A program made the translations under genes and the position numbers. A model generated the notes under the pieces. That model was given only the letters and a program-made list of their open reading frames with translations, was not told the DNA's origin and made no database searches. From positions 1 through 20,356 of the forward strand of contig WLOZ01000004.1 in assembly GCA_009699025.1 (NCBI GenBank): DNA of 20,356 bases, written 5' to 3'. The stretch comes from Actinomycetota bacterium (GTDB lineage Bacteria > Actinomycetota > Actinomycetes > S36-B12 > CAIYMF01). Positions within the stretch are counted from its first letter, which is position 1. Each line of letters begins with the position of its first letter. Below are positions 17,567-20,356 of the stretch, in pieces.

Positions 17567-19288
17567 TCAGCCCGGATAGGCCGGCGACCAGCCGGTCATC
17601 AACTGCTGCCATGCAAGGGCGTCGTAAGCGAGAACGGATCCGTCGGAGACTCCGGCGAGCATGGTGCTGACGGGGGCTGCGGCCACGGTAACCGACTTGG
17701 CCGGCGCCACCACCGACCGCACGCTCTGGGCGCCAATGCGCACGGTGAAGACTTCAAGGGGGCCCGCGCCCTCTGTTCCGAGAACCGCTAACTGATCGGC
17801 CGAGGCCCAGGCAACATCGACGGTCGAGCTGATTCGCGCCTCCACCCGTCGTGGCGCCGTCAGCCGCAGCGAGTCACCACGACGCTCGATGCGCACCAGG
17901 TTGAGCTCAACCTGGGGGCCGCGACGAATCAGGAGGGCCGCGCGCGTGCCGTCCCTCGCGATCGCAATCCCTACGACTCGGCCCGTTCCGATTCCTTCCA
18001 CGGCAACGGGCTGCACCGTGTTCGACGTTGCGGAGATCGTGCGCACTCCCTTGCTCTCGACCCACCACAGTGCCCCATCGGGGCCGAATGACGCAGAGGC
18101 CATACCCGCACCCTGAGCCCTCACCCGGAAGGCACCACCGTCGATGAGAGGGGCCTCCAGCAGGGTGACCCGCTCTTTGTCGAACCCCGCAACGCGCTGC
18201 TCATCGAGCGCTACCGCCAGAGTCGACAACGGCTGATCTGACCTTCCCGCCGCACCCGCGACCGGGGCGGAGTACGCGGCCTCGACCTGCACGACCCCCC
18301 GTGCAGACAGCGCAAGGGGGGCAGTGTTCGGGGTCATCGCGTTGGGGTCATAGGCGGGCCAGGAGTCGCGCGACTGCACTGACGGCTGACCGGGAACGGC
18401 CAGCGACACGCCCCCGGCGGTGATGCTGACGCCCGTCACCTCCGGAACCTGCCTCAGCGTCCACACGATCTGGGCTGACATCGCAGCTCGGGTGCTCTGG
18501 TCGGTAGTCAGCACCCTGGGGTCAAGGCTGATCTCGGCCACGCCGTTAACCACCGGCACCGAGTCGATGGCCAGAGAGACCCCGTTCGGAACAGCAGTTC
18601 TGACCGCGGGCGCGAGCCACTCAGTGGGACCCTCGAGCAGCCGCCTCACGAGCGTGGTGGCGAGACCCGATCCACTGTTCGGCACCGAGATCGGATCGGG
18701 CACGAGCGTGGTGAACTGCGGGTCGAGGAAGTACAGGTTCACCGTGCGGTAGCTGCGCTCGACATCACCACGGCTGAGCAACAGCCCCGTGGGCACCGAG
18801 ATGATCCGCCACTCGCCCGAGTCCAGCACAAGACGGAAATCCGACCGCCCGGTCTCGCCGGCGTCGGCGACAAGGTACGAGCCCTCGCCGTCGATACGAC
18901 CGAGCAGGGGCGCCGAGAAGGTGACTCGATCGAATCCGTCGGGCTCGACCTTCACGCCTGCGCCGTCATAGATGCGGGTCTCAACGCCCGGATCCCAGCC
19001 CACGGAGGCTCCGGCGGTGAGGTATTCGCGAGCAATCGCGTAGTCGTCGTCGTACGAGGCGCTCGCCTCGAGGAAGCCGTTCACGATCTCGACGGGTGTG
19101 GCGCCGGGCGTTGGCGGGCGGGCAATCACCCGAATGACCTGGTTGTCAGACCCCGCACCCACCACTGGACCCTCGACGATGGGGCCGGATTCGGGGATCG
19201 TGGCGCCGCAGGCAGCGAGCAGGGCACTCAGCACCAACGTGCAGCACGGTCCGACGAGCCTCCGTCGTCGCGACTCAGCCCCTGACAT
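17567..19288 (-). CDS. lpqB: Lipoprotein LpqB
   Basis: LpqB is the surface lipoprotein partner of the MtrAB two-component system, thought to modulate the sensor kinase MtrB and envelope/division control. The 573-aa product starts with a basic N-terminus (ESRRRR), a hydrophobic helix and a lipobox LAAC with Cys27 as the lipidated residue. A GerMN domain follows at about 205-295 (LVRRLLEGPTEWLAPAVRTA), and a C-terminal beta-propeller-like region at about 310-573 ends WSPAYPG. The ATG at 19288 (MSGAESRRRR) is chosen because it gives a correct signal peptide and has a GGGGGG run just upstream; the frame is open to 19456, but that part lies inside mtrB. Its start overlaps the end of mtrB by 14 nt, indicating coupling. 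Confidence 0.95.
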   Translation of the reverse strand: MSGAESRRRRLVGPCCTLVLSALLAACGATIPESGPIVEGPVVGAGSDNQVIRVIARPPTPGATPVEIVNGFLEASASYDDDYAIAREYLTAGASVGWDPGVETRIYDGAGVKVEPDGFDRVTFSAPLLGRIDGEGSYLVADAGETGRSDFRLVLDSGEWRIISVPTGLLLSRGDVERSYRTVNLYFLDPQFTTLVPDPISVPNSGSGLATTLVRRLLEGPTEWLAPAVRTAVPNGVSLAIDSVPVVNGVAEISLDPRVLTTDQSTRAAMSAQIVWTLRQVPEVTGVSITAGGVSLAVPGQPSVQSRDSWPAYDPNAMTPNTAPLALSARGVVQVEAAYSAPVAGAAGRSDQPLSTLAVALDEQRVAGFDKERVTLLEAPLIDGGAFRVRAQGAGMASASFGPDGALWWVESKGVRTISATSNTVQPVAVEGIGTGRVVGIAIARDGTRAALLIRRGPQVELNLVRIERRGDSLRLTAPRRVEARISSTVDVAWASADQLAVLGTEGAGPLEVFTVRIGAQSVRSVVAPAKSVTVAAAPVSTMLAGVSDGSVLAYDALAWQQLMTGWSPAYPG

Positions 19289-20356
19289 GACGCACCCCCC
19301 GACCCACGCTGTCAGCCCCCTCCATTCCCTCGGGATCGACCGCGAGGGGAAAACTGCTCGCCTCGGTGCCGGCGAGGAGGGGCAGGGTGAGCACGAAGTT
19401 GGACCCCTCCCCGGGCTCTCCCCACGCCTGGAGCCAGCCTCCGTGCAGCCGAGCATCTTCCAGTGCGATGGCGAGCCCGAGGCCGGTGCCCCCGATGCTG
19501 CGCGAGCGCGCCGGGTCGGCCCGCCAGAATCGGTTGAACACCAGTGCTGTCTCGCCCGGCCGCAAACCCACGCCGCGATCGCGGACCGACAGCGCCGCGC
19601 ACATATCGTCAGAGCCGATGGTGATGGTGACCGGGCGCCCCCGTCCGTGCTCGATGGCGTTCACGATGAGATTGCGCACGACGCGGTCGACGCGGCGGGG
19701 ATCGCACTCGACCCTCACCGGACCGACCGGTGCCACCAGCTCGAGATCGATGCCACGAGGGTCTGCTAGGGGCGTCGACGCCTCGATCGCCCGGCGGGCA
19801 AGTGACACGAGGTCGATCGGCTCGGTATCGAGCACCGCGGCCCCGGCATCGAAGCGACTGATTTCCAGGAGGTCGGTGAGCAGCAGTTCGAACCGGTCGA
19901 GCTGCTGCTGCAGCAGTTCGGCAGAGCGTGCGGTGGCGGGGTCGAACTGGTCGCGCGACTCGTGCAGGACGTCGGCCGCCATCCGCACGGTGGTGAGCGG
20001 CGTGCGCAGCTCGTGGGACACGTCTGAGACAAACCGCTGCTGCACTCGCGACATGCCCTCGAGCCGGCGAATCTGCTCCTGAAGCGACGCGGCCATCTGG
20101 TTGAACGACGTTGCCAGAGCCGCGAGGTCATCCTCCCCTCGCACCGCCATGCGCTCGGTTAGCTTGCCCGCCTTGAACTGCTCGGCCGTGCGCGCCGCCT
20201 GCCGCACCGGCCGCACCACTACGCGGGTCAGCATCCACGACAGGGCCACGAGCCCAAGAACGAGCAGGATGCCGGTGACCAGCACCGCCGAGCGGACCAG
20301 CAGCAGGGTGTCCTGCTCCTGCGATAGGGGGAAGAGGTAGTAGAGCTGGTAACCAC
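19275..20356 (-). CDS. mtrB: Sensor histidine kinase MtrB, 3' part (window edge)
   Basis: The last 359 residues of MtrB are visible; the N-terminus and most of the sensor domain are beyond the right edge. MtrB phosphorylates the regulator MtrA and governs division and osmotic response. The visible order is: the end of an extracellular segment (YQLYYLFPLSQEQ), a membrane helix (about 21-43), a HAMP linker (about 44-95, VRPVRQAARTAEQF), HisKA with the phospho-accepting His at about residue 114 of the fragment in VSHELRTPLTT (codon 20015-20013), N-box LIVNAIEHGRG, G1 RDRGVGLRPGE and G2 GGTGLGLAIA. The frame is open all the way to 20356, so the GTG at 20285 inside the membrane helix is not the start. 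It overlaps lpqB by 14 nt. Confidence 0.96.
   Translation of the reverse strand, partial: GYQLYYLFPLSQEQDTLLLVRSAVLVTGILLVLGLVALSWMLTRVVVRPVRQAARTAEQFKAGKLTERMAVRGEDDLAALATSFNQMAASLQEQIRRLEGMSRVQQRFVSDVSHELRTPLTTVRMAADVLHESRDQFDPATARSAELLQQQLDRFELLLTDLLEISRFDAGAAVLDTEPIDLVSLARRAIEASTPLADPRGIDLELVAPVGPVRVECDPRRVDRVVRNLIVNAIEHGRGRPVTITIGSDDMCAALSVRDRGVGLRPGETALVFNRFWRADPARSRSIGGTGLGLAIALEDARLHGGWLQAWGEPGEGSNFVLTLPLLAGTEASSFPLAVDPEGMEGADSVGRGVRHVRG

Noticed and set aside
20283..20285. GTG at 20285 as the start of mtrB
   Set aside because: The frame continues to the window edge and encodes the extracellular segment preceding the membrane helix, so the gene is simply cut by the edge.

Overview
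The window is a compact, very GC-rich stretch of an actinobacterial chromosome. The evidence is the gene content: mtrB-lpqB-comF-hpf, secA beside an Rv3235-type gene, prfB-ftsE-ftsX-smpB, and a giant NAD-dependent glutamate dehydrogenase. Frequent GTG starts and TAnnnT -10 motifs placed 6 nt before start codons (leaderless-type promoters) fit the same group. A member of the Actinomycetia, perhaps Micrococcales/Microbacteriaceae-like, is likely, but I cannot name a genus. No IS element, phage gene, CRISPR array, tRNA or rRNA was seen.

Layout, left to right. At 1-330 is the 5' part of smpB, cut by the window edge. Then come ftsX, ftsE and prfB, all on the minus strand (transcription runs prfB, ftsE, ftsX, smpB), with a 337-nt gap before ftsE holding an AT-rich 8-bp tandem repeat and a pair of palindromes. 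A 256-nt spacer separates prfB from gdh (3657-8486). Beyond it lies an APH-type kinase/HAD hydrolase gene pair with overlapping ends. Between that pair and gdh sit a G-quadruplex-type sequence and a long hairpin. On the plus strand, an Rv3235-like gene (10647-11180) converges with secA (11177-13990), and the two share a CTAG at their stop codons.

About 14.08-16.07 kb looks like an accessory insert: a 24-bp-stem hairpin, an N-terminal acetyltransferase remnant, and a plus-strand pair made of a 94-aa unknown protein and an AlkX/YcaQ-like DNA glycosylase. It separates secA from hpf, which are neighbours in Mycobacterium tuberculosis. From 16.07 kb to the end, hpf, comF, lpqB and mtrB are read on the minus strand as one probable unit; mtrB runs off the right edge.

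Functional themes are envelope and division control (MtrB-LpqB, FtsEX), protein export (SecA), translation termination, rescue and ribosome hibernation (RF2, SmpB, HPF), nitrogen metabolism (GDH), and DNA crosslink/alkylation repair (AlkX-like). The least conventional items are the split APH+HAD pair, which carries the two N-terminal modules of mammalian ACAD10 as separate genes, and the translation-coupled 94-aa/AlkX pair.
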